Of a stretch of 64,000 nucleotides of DNA, positions 49,832-61,200 are shown one piece after another; the first letter of the stretch is position 1, and every line of letters starts with the position of its first letter. The DNA is from Cucumis sativus. Taxonomy: Eukaryota; Streptophyta; Magnoliopsida; Cucurbitales; Cucurbitaceae. The notes under the pieces are model-generated. The model was given only the letters and a program-made list of their open reading frames with translations. It was not told the origin of the DNA and ran no database searches. The stretch is taken from contig NC_026657.2 of assembly GCF_000004075.3 (NCBI RefSeq), positions 39,728,732 through 39,792,731 of the forward strand, given 5' to 3'. A program made the translations under genes and the position numbers.

Positions 49832-52183
49832 TTATACAAAATCTTCCATGTCTTCTACGTCTTTTTCTCCGTCCATGACAGCTCGAAATCCTGTAAAGAT
49901 AGAAGAACAAAGAAAATTTTAAGACAGCAACATTACAATATGGAGACTTGAAATTGAAAAATATAAAAATGAGTAAAAATAAAGAATCAAATGAATACCT
50001 TCTTCAAACCTTAAATCTTCTTCCAGGTCTTGATTATGAATTTCAAGATTAATTGGGTTGGTATTTAGCCAATTATGAGTGCATATAAGAGCCTCCATCA
50101 TTTTTGGAGCCACTGAACAACGGTTTGAATTAACCACGCATCCTCCAATATTAAAAGTTGACTCAGATGATACAGTAGATACTGGAATCGCCAAAATATC
50201 TCTACTAATACGACTAAGAACTTCGAACCGATGTTCATTCTGCTTCCACCAATGAAGTATGTCAAAATAACTATCAGCTGGAGCAAGGGATTCCAACAAA
50301 TACACATCAATCTCTGACTCCTTATCAAGAGTTGTAGTCTCAACATCTTTGAACGAATTTGTTATTCCATAATCCAAATCCACATCTGTTTCTACTTCGT
50401 CTTTCACATCCACATCCATAATGGTGTCTAAAGCCATACAATCATAACTATGAATTTCATTAGCAAAGTCACACGCACTAGCACTGGCACTAACACTAGT
50501 ACTACAACTAGCACTAGAACTATTACAGTTACTACTAGATGGTCCAATGTTGTATTCATGAAAGAGGCGTCTCAAAGCGTTCTCCACTATTCTTGTTTTA
50601 GTCATGGCAATGTCTGGCCCAAAAAGGTTATTCCAACAATATTTTAAACACTTCAACTTATAACGAGGATCTAACACCACAGCAATGCATAACAATATAT
50701 TATTCTTCTTCTCATCATCCTCCCAATACTTGTCAAATTTAGCCTTCATATTTTTAGCCATAGTAGAAAGCATTTTATTTCCACTATCACCATTCAATTG
50801 TAAGCAATTCTGAATTCTACAGATCTCATGGAAAACCACATTCGAAGTAGTATACAAAGACCCCGAAACTTTCAGTGTGACATTATAAAACACTTTCAAA
50901 AACCTAATCAACAGTCTAGCAATTGCCCAATCCTCATTAGTAGGCGGCATATCATTCCTATAAGCATCTTCGTCATTCTCTAATCTGTCAAAAGCTTTTG
51001 CAAACTTTAAAGCTACCTCAAGCATCACATATGTAGAGTCCCATCTATTGGGAAAATCAAGACACACGACACTATTACTGGAAATCTTTTCATTTTCAGC
51101 ACACTTCTTAAATTTCATTAAACGTGCAGGGGAGGACCTCACATATCTAACAGCATTTCGAATTCTACCGATGCTCTCGTTATGATCCTTAAAAACATCA
51201 CATACAATAAGATTCAATATTTGTGAATAACTCTTAACATGCATGTATTCACCATTACATATCAACCCCTTATTGAATCTTTTAATAAGAAAGGCAATAG
51301 AAGCATCATTTGAACTAGCATTATCAGCTGTCAAAGTCACAATTCTTTTAATACCCCAATCCTTCAAATTCTTTTCAATAGCCTTACCAATGGTATGCCC
51401 ATTATGACTTTCAATTTGACTGAAACTAAGTATCTTTTTATGTAACTTCCAATCACAATCAACAAAGTGTGCAGTTAATACCATATAATTTATGTTTTGT
51501 TCTGAAGTCCAACAATCAGTAGTGAGACAAACTTTACATTTCATTTTCACAAAAATATCTTTCAATTTTTGTTTTTCATTAACATAAATCTTCAGAATAT
51601 CCCTAGCTATGGTAAATCGAGATGGAACGACAAACTTGGGCTCTTGTGAACCTGTTAATTTACTAACAAATCTCTTAAAACCTTTACTCTCTACGAACTT
51701 AAAAGGCAATGCCTCCATGATTATCATTTCAGCCAAAGTTTCACGACAACTCTCAGAGTTAATTGATTCGCATAAAACTTGTGAAGAACCATCTCCATCA
51801 GTTTCTTCTTTAGGTTCACAAACAAGTTGTAAAGGATCAGTCTTAGCAGTTTCTTCCTTAGGTTTAAAAGGTGAAGTCTTTTGGAAAGAGTCTCTTTTCC
51901 TTTCAAAAGGGTATTTCTTACAACTTTCTAAGTGATTTTTCATTGTTCCAGTACCATTACGCTTCGAGTGACAAGCATAAGTAGCTCCACAATATTTACA
52001 TCGAGCGTAAGGTTCGTTAGGATCACCTTTTAACCTCTCGAAATGTTGCCAAACTATGGATACCGGCATATTCCTTCGCCTTTTTGTTGGAGTCTCATCA
52101 ACTTCCTCTTCATCAACATTGATGGTAGCTTTAATTCTTGTAGTCTCCTTTGTCTCCTCCGTTGTAGCCTCTTCCCTTTCCAT
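49832..52183 (-). CDS. Zinc finger BED-type hAT transposase-like protein (RICESLEEPER group), 747 aa
   Basis: Exon 49999-52183 plus a short last exon 49832-49890 join at GAAG|GA and end ...GEKDVEDMEDFV. Without the splice the frame runs into a hydrophobic junk tail. A BED finger spans about residues 41-92 (Trp45, Cys62, Cys65, His84, Cys88). The RNase H-like core has Asp223 (CLTTDCWTS) and Asp287 (TLTADNASSND). The C-terminal hAT dimerisation region has DILHWWKQN, LSRISRDILAIPVSTVSSES (Glu about 674) and LICTHNWLN. All three likely catalytic acids are present, and no stop or frameshift is seen over more than 2 kb. The ATG at 52183 follows an acceptor-like 'tttatctctcag', so a leader intron is likely; the ORF could be extended by 8 codons to 52207. 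Either an intact autonomous element or a domesticated SLEEPER-type gene; no terminal repeats were recognised. Confidence 0.88.
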
Positions 52184-53866
52184 ATTTAACCTGAGAGATA
52201 AATTCATCTTGAGTTAGTTCACGTTTAGGGACATAACAAATATACATAAACATTAGACAATTTAAGGAAGAACAACTCAAACGCCAACCTCTATTTTGAA
52301 ATTTTGAATTCTTAGCGTGAAGCCAACGGCGTGACAGAGATTGAGAAAATGATGAGGAGAGGGGGCTTCAGATGTGATAGACGAGAGAGAGAGAGAGAGG
52401 CATGAAGAACGACGGCGAACGGCGTGCGCGTGACAAAGGCGGGGGGCCTCGGATGAGAGAGACTGAGAGACCAAAGACTGCGAGGGGAGAGGACGGGACG
52501 ACTCCGACGGATTTTCTTTTTCTTTTTCCCTTTTTTTAAGAAAAAAGGTTTTTCTTTTCAAGTTTCGATTGGGAATTTATTTTTTAAAAAAGAGGTTTAT
52601 ATTATAATATATAAAAAATTATTTTGAACGACAGAAAAATCATCAAAATCGATTATATATTAAAAGAGTTCATGAGAAATTTTAAAAAATATCTATGCAA
52701 AAATAGTATAAAATTTAAGTATTAAACAACAAATTTGAGGGGTGAAGTTTAAAACGAGGTTAAAAATATAGCTAAGTTAATTTATGACGTTTTTCTTCTT
52801 TTCAAATTCAACTTATTTGAAATAAAAGTTTTTTTTAAGTGAAAATAGTTGTGAAAATTGAAAAAGAAAAGTTCGTAAATTAGAATAAATAGGGAACACA
52901 AAGTTTTATTTTAAGTCGAAAATGATATTTACCCATAAAAGTATGCAATTGGGTCTAATAAAGACATACAAGAATCGAGACCAATTGATTGATTTTTATA
53001 GAAAAAAAACTATCAACTATCTTCCTTACTTGAAAAGTAAAAAACATACAAGAATCGACGGAGTAGAACACTACACGTGACATATAAAATAAACTAGTTG
53101 ATTTTATATATTTAAAAAGATTGTTGAAATTTATATAAAAAATATACAAGAATTGATAAGTTGAGGGAGAGACGTGTCATAGACTCATAACTTATACTAC
53201 GTGTATATACCACTATTATAATCTATGTCCATTGAGTTGGTAATTATTACTTTGGTCTTTTTGTTCAACAAGGATAAGCGTGAAAATGAGAGAATTCAAA
53301 CTTCTAATCTATTAGTTGTGAATTATATCTTAACTAGTTGAGATATGTTTACGTTGATAGATATGACACATAATAATTAAATAATTATCAATCAATTAAT
53401 TTCTAGTACAAATTGGGTGTGGAAGATTTAAATTCGAAACTTCTTGCCCTTAATGTACATATAAGTGTCAATTAAACTTAACTATTATCCTTGATGTAAA
53501 TATAATCATATCTCGACCATGTAATCTTATAACATATGTTAAGAATAACCTATAAACCTAATCAATTATAAAAGGATATATCCATATATGAATTAAAAAC
53601 AAATTAGAAAAATATATAATACACTTTTTATATATATATATATATATATATATAATTCAAGATAATTCCATTACAAAGTTATCGTACATCAATCTAAAAA
53701 GCAAAATCCAACCTTATAGTACAACAAATCAAAGTACACCAAAGCTAATATAAACAAAAAGAAAATCACTTGAACATTCCCAAGAAATCAATGTAACACC
53801 CACCCCTAGAAAAATTAAATTAAAAGAAAAAATTAGCATAAGAAAAGTTTTTTCAAAAAAATGAAA
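52184..53866. other. Transposase 5' leader region and AT-rich spacer
   Basis: 52290-52520 is strikingly GC-rich and pyrimidine-rich on the minus strand (CTCTCT runs, CGCCGTTCGCCGTCG), as in the leader of an expressed plant gene. Beyond about 52560 the DNA is AT-rich. The phrase 'acatacaagaatcga' recurs near 52965 and 53044, with a third diverged copy near 53140, and a long TA run lies at 53628-53655. No gene is seen. Confidence 0.55.
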
Positions 53867-54109
53867 TTAGAGAATAGGGCCTTGAAATTGATCAAATGGG
53901 TGAAATGGGTGAGGATCATTGAGAAGGTATTTATCTGGACCTCTAAAGCTTCCATGGTTAATTCTCTCCTTTCTTCCCCATATGAACTCATCATGATAAT
54001 GAAACTTCGTTGCAACATCTTTTCCTTTGCTCATATCTCCAATGGCAGCAGCTACAGTAACTGAAATGAAGGCCAAAATGAAGATGAGAATGAAAGAGAA
54101 TTTAGCCAT
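53867..54109 (-). CDS. Putative small secreted peptide precursor, 80 aa
   Basis: A single exon with ATG at 54109. Residues 1-22 form a clear signal peptide (MAKFSFILIFILAF..VTVAAA), with predicted cleavage after an Ala-rich end. The remainder is hydrophilic: a His/Asp/Lys-containing spacer, a basic doublet-like GRKER, and a C-terminal block NHGSFRGPDKYLLNDPHPFH followed by PFDQFQGPIL. That layout (signal peptide, variable middle, Gly/Pro/His/Asn-rich C-terminal block) is typical of plant peptide hormone precursors, but it does not match CLE, CEP, IDA, RGF, PSY or CIF signatures I know. No cysteines, so not a defensin or other disulfide-rich peptide. A TA-rich stretch at 54156-54181 could serve as TATA region. 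It is not recognised as a named family. Confidence 0.6.
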   Translation of the reverse strand: MAKFSFILIFILAFISVTVAAAIGDMSKGKDVATKFHYHDEFIWGRKERINHGSFRGPDKYLLNDPHPFHPFDQFQGPIL

Positions 54110-55912
54110 TGAGAGTAATAGTTTTTTGGATATATGTTTTTGTGGGATTGGTGCATACATACATATATATATATATATATATGAAAGGGTTTTCAAAGGG
54201 ATTGCTTTGTTTTCAAGTCATGTTGGTAATTATTTTTGCCTTGGTCACACTCATGGTTTTAGATGATGGCATATATCCCTTTATTGCAAGGTTGGTTTTT
54301 AACTTTTACAGCTTTTAGTTGGTTAGTTTTTCTCAAAGTGAGCATATAAATTCAGTAGTAGTAATTGATATGAGTTTTTTTAAGGTCAAAGGTTTAAATT
54401 TTTGTAGTTTACTTCATAGTTTATAAGATTAGCTTAGGAAAACGTTATGGAATTGAATTTTGTTATCATATAGAGATTTTTTCACCATGACATTAAGGAA
54501 AAGAAAACAAAGTTAAGAGAGGGCAAAAAATCTTCATAAATGTGATAGCATGTTTTCAAACAAAAAATGAAGTTTATGGTACCTTTAAAAACATTTTTCT
54601 TCTGAGTTTTTCTAATACAATTTCATTGAGAAATTCGAACCATATACATTTTGGTCACTTTGATGAGTTTATCTTAGTACATTTTTGTTTGATTGGTCCT
54701 AATAATCATAATTGGTGTGTTTGGTATGGTTGTTATGATTTGATGGAAGAAGAAATAAAAAGGGGGTTGAAATGATGCAAGTAATTATGCAAAGTTTTGA
54801 ATGCAAAAACGTCACAATTGAACCAACATAGATGAGATGGATAAATTGAAATAACTTTTTTAGATGTTGAAATTATTTTTGTATTTAAAAAATATATTTT
54901 AAGATTTTTATTTAACTCAAATATGATCGATTAGCATTCCCAATTATCAACGTTGACTACTGTTGTTAAGTCGAACATTGAATTTTCCATCTCCATCCGT
55001 ATTTCTTAACTCAAATAGAGTGGAAAAAGATATAATCCACTCGTTAACATTCCAACATATTTCTATTGTAAAAGTAATTTTGAAATAATTATGAAAAGTT
55101 AAAGTTAAACATAACAATTTTTTAAAAAAATATACACTTTTAAACAAAAGACAACGTTCAGAAGTGTGTTTACTTTCTGTAATTTAAAAGCGGATGAAAA
55201 ATCTATATTTCACAAGATTTAATCGTAACGAGATTTCTAAGCCCGACTTTAATATATATATATATATATTACCATTGATAAATTAAAACTAGACCTCGTT
55301 TGAAAGCAAGGGTAAAATATGGAATGCATTTATGCATTTTTGAATGGAGGCTATTGAATTGAACTACCCATCAAGCAATGCCCCACAGCATAAGGAATCA
55401 AAGAAACATTTTAAAGTGACCCAGTTGGGTGAGCTGGCAAAATATAAGAGGTTGAAATAAAAGAGAAATATCCCAAAAAGCTCACTCTCTTCCAACACAT
55501 TATCCTATCCACAATCCCCACATCTCCCATAATCTGACACTTAACTCTTTCTGGCTGAAATCCTCTTTTGAAATCTCATGGATGAGATTCACAAACCCTT
55601 TCTTCTAACTAGTCTTTCCTCCCTAACATCCAAAACCTTAAACAAAAACACTCAAACAAACTCTACTCTACTCTTTTTTTGCCATCTGCAACTCAAAATT
55701 CCACATCTAAACCATCAAATTCCCAGCTAACCTTGTTTACAATCAGTTTCCACGTCTCGATCTCGACAGGGTACCTTGTTTGGTAAGGAATCCATTATGA
55801 TTCTTGAGTCTTTTCAGAGAAACTAGTGTTCCACAATGGTAAGCATAGCATTTTGTTTTGCTGTGCTCTTATTTTCTTTTTTGTAGATTTATAAGATGGT
55901 AAGGACAAGAGG
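54110..55912. other. Divergent promoter region between peptide and PPR genes
   Basis: A TA microsatellite at 54162-54181 and another at 55251-55269. The section 55480-55912 is C/T-rich and probably contains the PPR gene leader; it has donor-like 'ttggtaagg' near 55780 and 'aatggtaagc' near 55835, hinting at a leader intron. No coding region is accepted. Confidence 0.5.
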
Positions 55913-57733
55913 ATGATGGGGACATCAGTCCTTAACTATAATCATCATTTATTGCCCTCAAAAGATCTACCACAGAGTTCATCAGAGTTGAATTTGAAGC
56001 AGAAGGAGCAAGAGTATTTGTGTCTTGTGAAGAAATGCAAGAGCTTAGAAGAATTCAAACAAGTTCATGTTCAAATTCTGAAGTTTGGTCTTTTCTTGGA
56101 TTCTTTTTGCTCAAGCAGTGTTTTGGCTACTTGTGCTCTCTCAGATTGGAACAGCATGGATTATGCCTGCTCCATTTTCCAGCAATTGGATGAACCTACC
56201 ACATTTGATTTCAACACAATGATTAGAGGGTATGTTAATAACATGAACTTTGAGAATGCTATTTACCTGTATAATGATATGCTTCAAAGAGAAGTTGAAC
56301 CCGACAACTTCACGTACCCAGTAGTTCTCAAGGCTTGTGCACGGTTAGCAGTGATCCAGGAAGGAATGCAGATTCATGGCCACGTATTCAAGCTAGGTCT
56401 GGAAGATGATGTATATGTACAAAATAGCTTAATCAACATGTATGGGAAGTGTCGAGATATCGAAATGTCTTGTGCTATTTTTCGACGTATGGAGCAAAAG
56501 AGTGTGGCTTCTTGGAGTGCTATAATTGCAGCTCATGCTAGTCTTGCAATGTGGTGGGAATGTTTGGCGTTGTTTGAGGATATGAGTAGAGAAGGATGTT
56601 GGAGAGCTGAGGAAAGCATATTAGTCAATGTGCTATCTGCTTGTACCCATTTGGGTGCTTTTCATTTAGGAAGATGTGCTCATGGTTCTCTATTGAAGAA
56701 TATTACTGAACTAAATGTTGCCGTTATGACTTCCTTAATGGATATGTATGTGAAATGTGGGTCTCTACAAAAAGGATTATGTCTCTTCCAAAACATGACC
56801 AGAAAGAATCAACTATCCTATAGTGTTATAATCTCAGGACTTGGCTTACATGGATATGGTAGACAAGCTCTACAAATCTTCTCAGAAATGGTTGAAGAAG
56901 GCTTAGAGCCCGATGATGTTACCTATGTTAGTGTTCTTAGTGCTTGTAGTCACTCTGGCCTTGTCGACGAGGGTCTTGATCTTTTCGATAAGATGAAGTT
57001 TGAGTATCGGATTGAACCAACAATGCAGCATTATGGTTGCATGGTAGACCTAAAGGGACGAGCAGGTTTGCTTGAAGAAGCATTTCAGCTTGTCCAAAGT
57101 ATGCCTATAAAAGCAAACGATGTTCTTTGGCGGAGCCTTCTAAGTGCTTGTAAGGTTCACGACAACTTAAAACTTGGCGAGATAGCTGCGGAGAATCTAT
57201 TCCGATTGTCTTCACACAATCCTAGCGATTACCTAGTTTTGTCTAATATGTATGCAAGAGCTCAACAATGGGAGAATGCAGCTAAGATCAGGACAAAAAT
57301 GATCAACCGCGGTTTGATCCAAACACCAGGGTATAGCTTGGTGGAGGTCAAAAGCAAGGTATACAAATTCGTTTCACAGGATAAATCATACTGCAAATCG
57401 GGCAACATCTATAAGATGATTCATCAGATGGAATGGCAACTGAGATTTGAAGGCTATATGCCAGATACATCACAAGTTATGCTTGATGTAGATGAAGAAG
57501 AAAAGGGGGAGAGATTGAAAGGTCATAGCCAGAAGTTGGCTATAGCTTTTGCTCTCATTCATACATCACAAGGATCTGCAATAAGGATAATTAGAAACCT
57601 GAGAATGTGTAATGACTGTCATTCATATACTAAATTGGTTTCAATGATCTATGAAAGAGAAATTACTGTAAGAGACCGGAATCGGTTCCACCATTTTAAA
57701 GATGGAAATTGCTCTTGTAGGGATTATTGGTGA
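55913..57733 (+). CDS. PPR protein, PLS class with E and DYW domains (At1g31920-like), 606 aa
   Basis: An intronless open frame of 606 codons. PLS-type pentatricopeptide repeats fill residues about 60-450 (for example FNTMIRGYVNNMNFENAIYL, DNFTYPVVLKACARL, VYVQNSLINMYGKC, VTYVSVLSACSHSGLVDEGL). An E/E+ region (LWRSLLSACKVH ... GYSLVEVKSKVYKFVSQD) and a C-terminal DYW domain follow, ending CSCRDYW. PLS-DYW proteins usually bind organelle transcripts and direct C-to-U RNA editing. The DYW zinc/active-site box reads His538-Ser-Gln540 where HxE is usual, with CNDCH at 566-570 intact; as I recall, At1g31920 also has HSQ. The wording is colinear with At1g31920 throughout. A second ATG is at 55916. 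The N-terminus is not strongly basic, so targeting is uncertain. Its right-hand neighbour is the kinase gene, tail-to-tail. Confidence 0.93.
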   Translation: MMGTSVLNYNHHLLPSKDLPQSSSELNLKQKEQEYLCLVKKCKSLEEFKQVHVQILKFGLFLDSFCSSSVLATCALSDWNSMDYACSIFQQLDEPTTFDFNTMIRGYVNNMNFENAIYLYNDMLQREVEPDNFTYPVVLKACARLAVIQEGMQIHGHVFKLGLEDDVYVQNSLINMYGKCRDIEMSCAIFRRMEQKSVASWSAIIAAHASLAMWWECLALFEDMSREGCWRAEESILVNVLSACTHLGAFHLGRCAHGSLLKNITELNVAVMTSLMDMYVKCGSLQKGLCLFQNMTRKNQLSYSVIISGLGLHGYGRQALQIFSEMVEEGLEPDDVTYVSVLSACSHSGLVDEGLDLFDKMKFEYRIEPTMQHYGCMVDLKGRAGLLEEAFQLVQSMPIKANDVLWRSLLSACKVHDNLKLGEIAAENLFRLSSHNPSDYLVLSNMYARAQQWENAAKIRTKMINRGLIQTPGYSLVEVKSKVYKFVSQDKSYCKSGNIYKMIHQMEWQLRFEGYMPDTSQVMLDVDEEEKGERLKGHSQKLAIAFALIHTSQGSAIRIIRNLRMCNDCHSYTKLVSMIYEREITVRDRNRFHHFKDGNCSCRDYW

Positions 57734-58275
57734 ATCACTGAACTGTTCGACTATGATTTATGGGAGAAAAACTTTCCCATATATTTTCATTTTGAATCTC
57801 ATAGAATGTCTTAGCACCTAGGGAAAGGTGGAATGTTGACAATTCTATATGAAGAAATGGTAGGAAGCAAAAAAATAGGCAGGTAGATGACATAAACAAG
57901 ATGATCCCTAATTTTGCTTCAGAATGGCACCAAAACAAGTGCCACCCTGTATAATTAAAGAATATAAATCAGAACACAAGTAGAAGGTTGGCAATATCAT
58001 CTCTCCAGAATAATCAAAGCTCCAAAGTAACCTTTTGGAGCATAATGATATGGAAGACAAGGGAAAATTAGTGCTAGCTAGTTCTCTTTATTTATAAAGA
58101 AAGAGTAATACATAATGTAAATAGAAGAAGATTACATTGACTTTCATCCAACCGGGGAATGAGTGGATCAACTGTTAATTATCTAAAAAGTTGGAATTAA
58201 TTTTTCAAAGAAATTAACACTTTCAATTGAAGCAATAAATTATTCAAATAGAACAAAATGAAAACCTTCCCTTTT
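57734..58275. other. Convergent 3' flanks of the PPR and kinase genes
   Basis: 542 bases of tail-to-tail spacer. A sequence 'ctaattttgcttcagaatgg' and AT-rich stretches with 'ataaa' signals on both strands are consistent with two 3'UTRs. Nothing else is seen. Confidence 0.6.
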
Positions 58276-61200
58276 CTAAATATGAACTGATGAAACAGCT
58301 GCTGTAATTGCATTGGTTCGTGGATCACAACTTTCCAAAGCAACACCACGGGGATCTTCTCTAACAAGGAGAGCCAAAATATCCAGTGAACTCCATGATT
58401 TAGTCACATTGCTGGTTGAGTCTCCCAAGGTCACGGCAAAAACAGCATCAAATCCACCTGCTCCTGGAACACCAGCTAACAGGACTCCTTCCATATTCAT
58501 GGTAGCATCTAAAAGCTTGGTTTGTGAATCTGGCTCAATCTACAAATCCCAGAAAATGGAGTTCAGTTATTTAAACGTGTATTTGTCACCGTCGCCATGT
58601 CCTAACAATTATCTACACACGTACTTGTGCAGACAAAATGTAGATAATATAATAAGGGAACAAGTAATTAAAGAAGCAAAAGCTAACCGGAACACCAGCG
58701 GCTTCACCCATTGAGCGCATATGATGCCTGATCTGAAGCATAGCATTTCTCGCTCCTAATAATGCTTTGATGATGGCTTGCTGGCTAGGTTCTGTGGCTT
58801 GATGAATCCACTGCCAGAGTTTTTTTTTAAAACTGCTTCAACATTAATGCAGATAGATATATGTATGGAAAAAGACATAATTTGCTAACATACTCTAAGT
58901 TGAAAGTAATTGCATGCTGACTAAAAGCTAAAGACCAGGTCTGATACAAACTTTGGATCTACAGTATATTTTGTGTATATGTGGTATTTTAGACTTCTGG
59001 TCCACCTCTAACTTTCACAATTAGTGAACAATTCTGTTAGGTACCCTAGATTATAGGGCAGGGGTATAAGGGTAATTAGATTTGTTGGTAGTTAGATGGT
59101 TATAAATAGGAAGTTGGGGAGGGATTATAGATTATAGGGCATGAAGATTTTGGTGAAGATGATAGGCTACAACATTCCTTGAAAGAAAGGAAAGGCAGAG
59201 GGTTAGGGTTCCTTTTAAGTGTTGTTGAATTTACTTTTACTTGTTTGTTCTTTTATATTGTAATTTCTGTTTGAGATATCAATAAAATTGAAACACTATA
59301 TCAGTGTTCTAACAAATTCTAGCAGTATTTCATTCCATCTTTCACAAAAGGCTATTATTCAATGATAGATTTAGATTATAAAGGTGGGAGAAATACCTTC
59401 TCCGAGGTGAGCTTGCAACAACTGTTTATGATATATTTATAAGCATCCCAGTGTTCAGCTGCAAGTTTGTGCAAAGTATTGAGTTGAGTTTCAAGTTCTG
59501 AGTTCCCTTCTGACAACTTCCTCCATGTGTCTAGAGACTTTTGAGGGTCAGATTTTTGCCATTTTTTGACAGCACCTACCATTGAAGGCGTGGATGACCC
59601 TCCCACTCCTGGCTCCCCAAGTACCTGTTCAAAGCACCATGGTCATGGACAAAAAGAAAAAGTATATGCAAGTAAAAATTGTACAAGAATATGCATGTGT
59701 GAAATGCAACTTAGTAAATTGTTGAGCTTAATGGCTCACAGAAGTTTGTCTATTATAGTGGATCAACAGAGGAAGAGATTGGAAAAGATTAAAATCTTTT
59801 CACGAAATATGTCTGTGATAGTGGGTCGACCAAGGCAGACCAGAAAGACAAGCTGTATCGAACATCACAAATCGCAATTGATGGTCTTAAAAAAAATACA
59901 CGAGTTCCTGTGATGACAAGATCAGGTGACAACAAGGAGAATTTCAGATTTTTGTGGAGCATGTAAAGCTGAACTGGCAATATGTATGGCAGAGTTGAAG
60001 TACGATTAACAAATTATAATTTACAAGTGCTGGTAACCCTCCAGAAAGTGTAGGATAAGAAAGTACGAGTCTCATAACATTAGATTAAGTGGGAAATTTT
60101 CCAATTCAGCCTTCACTAATAGAGACTCATTTCTTTAGTACACAAAATAACTTTCATATGTATAACTGTTTGAAGTGGTAATATAAAAATGCCTTCCAAA
60201 ATAATTCAACAGGCAGATTCCGGAAGCTTACAAGAGTCATTAATGGAGGCAAAGAGAACTTAGTCCTCTCATGGTCCCACTTCTGATTTAAGATATCGAC
60301 AATGACCTCTTCTATGGGTATTCCATTCTTGGCAGCCTGCATGGTTGCATATAGACAATAAGGCAACAGAAAGAAATGGGAATTTTAATTTGAAAATGAA
60401 AATAAGAATTGTCAACAGCAGTGCAGTACGAAGCCCACTTAACACAATTTAATATTATCAGACTCGGTGATTAAAGGTCAAATACGTAACTGAGGTTGTT
60501 AGTCACCTCTTGAACAAAGCTATTCTAAGTCTCATAGATGTTATAAAATTGGAACAGGTTGCAATTTAGTCCAATGAATGGTAAGCATATAAAATGATTT
60601 GGGCTACAGTTACAGACAGTCAGAAACAGTGTAAATGCCAAAAGTCCCAGTTGCTATTTACCACCCAGAGCATATGATTATCTCCTAGGAGTTCTCTAGA
60701 AGGGTTATAAATTCAACGACCAACAATTGTAAAGTCACTGACTCACTATATGTTGGACTTCCATCAGCTTCCTACGCGAACAAAACCGAAGTAAAACAAA
60801 CCTCTTGTAGAAAAATAAACTAGAAAAGGAAACCAACTTAAACGAGCAAAAGATATTAACTAATAAATGTAAATTCAAATTAGAAATGTATCTAATCTAA
60901 ACAAAGATAAAATGTTTAAAATAATATAAATCTATATGTAGGAAACTCTTAAATTACTGTTTGACCCAAAAAAATTAAGCTAGTAGGTGAAGGTAAATTG
61001 AATAATTAATATTATACCATTCAACAGTCTCCCACTTGTGGGCCGAAAATATGTGAAATGCTCAATAAGTGGAAATCAATATTTACTGAGGAAGAAATAA
61101 CAATGTAGGGGTTTGAACAAGGGACCTCCTTAGACCACACTGCTCTGATACTATCTTGAATCACCGATTGACCCAAAAGCTTAAACAACCTTCTAATATT

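Noticed and set aside
54542-54775. 77-codon plus-strand frame between the peptide and PPR genes
   Set aside because: AT-rich sequence, no conserved-looking segment, no splice or promoter support.
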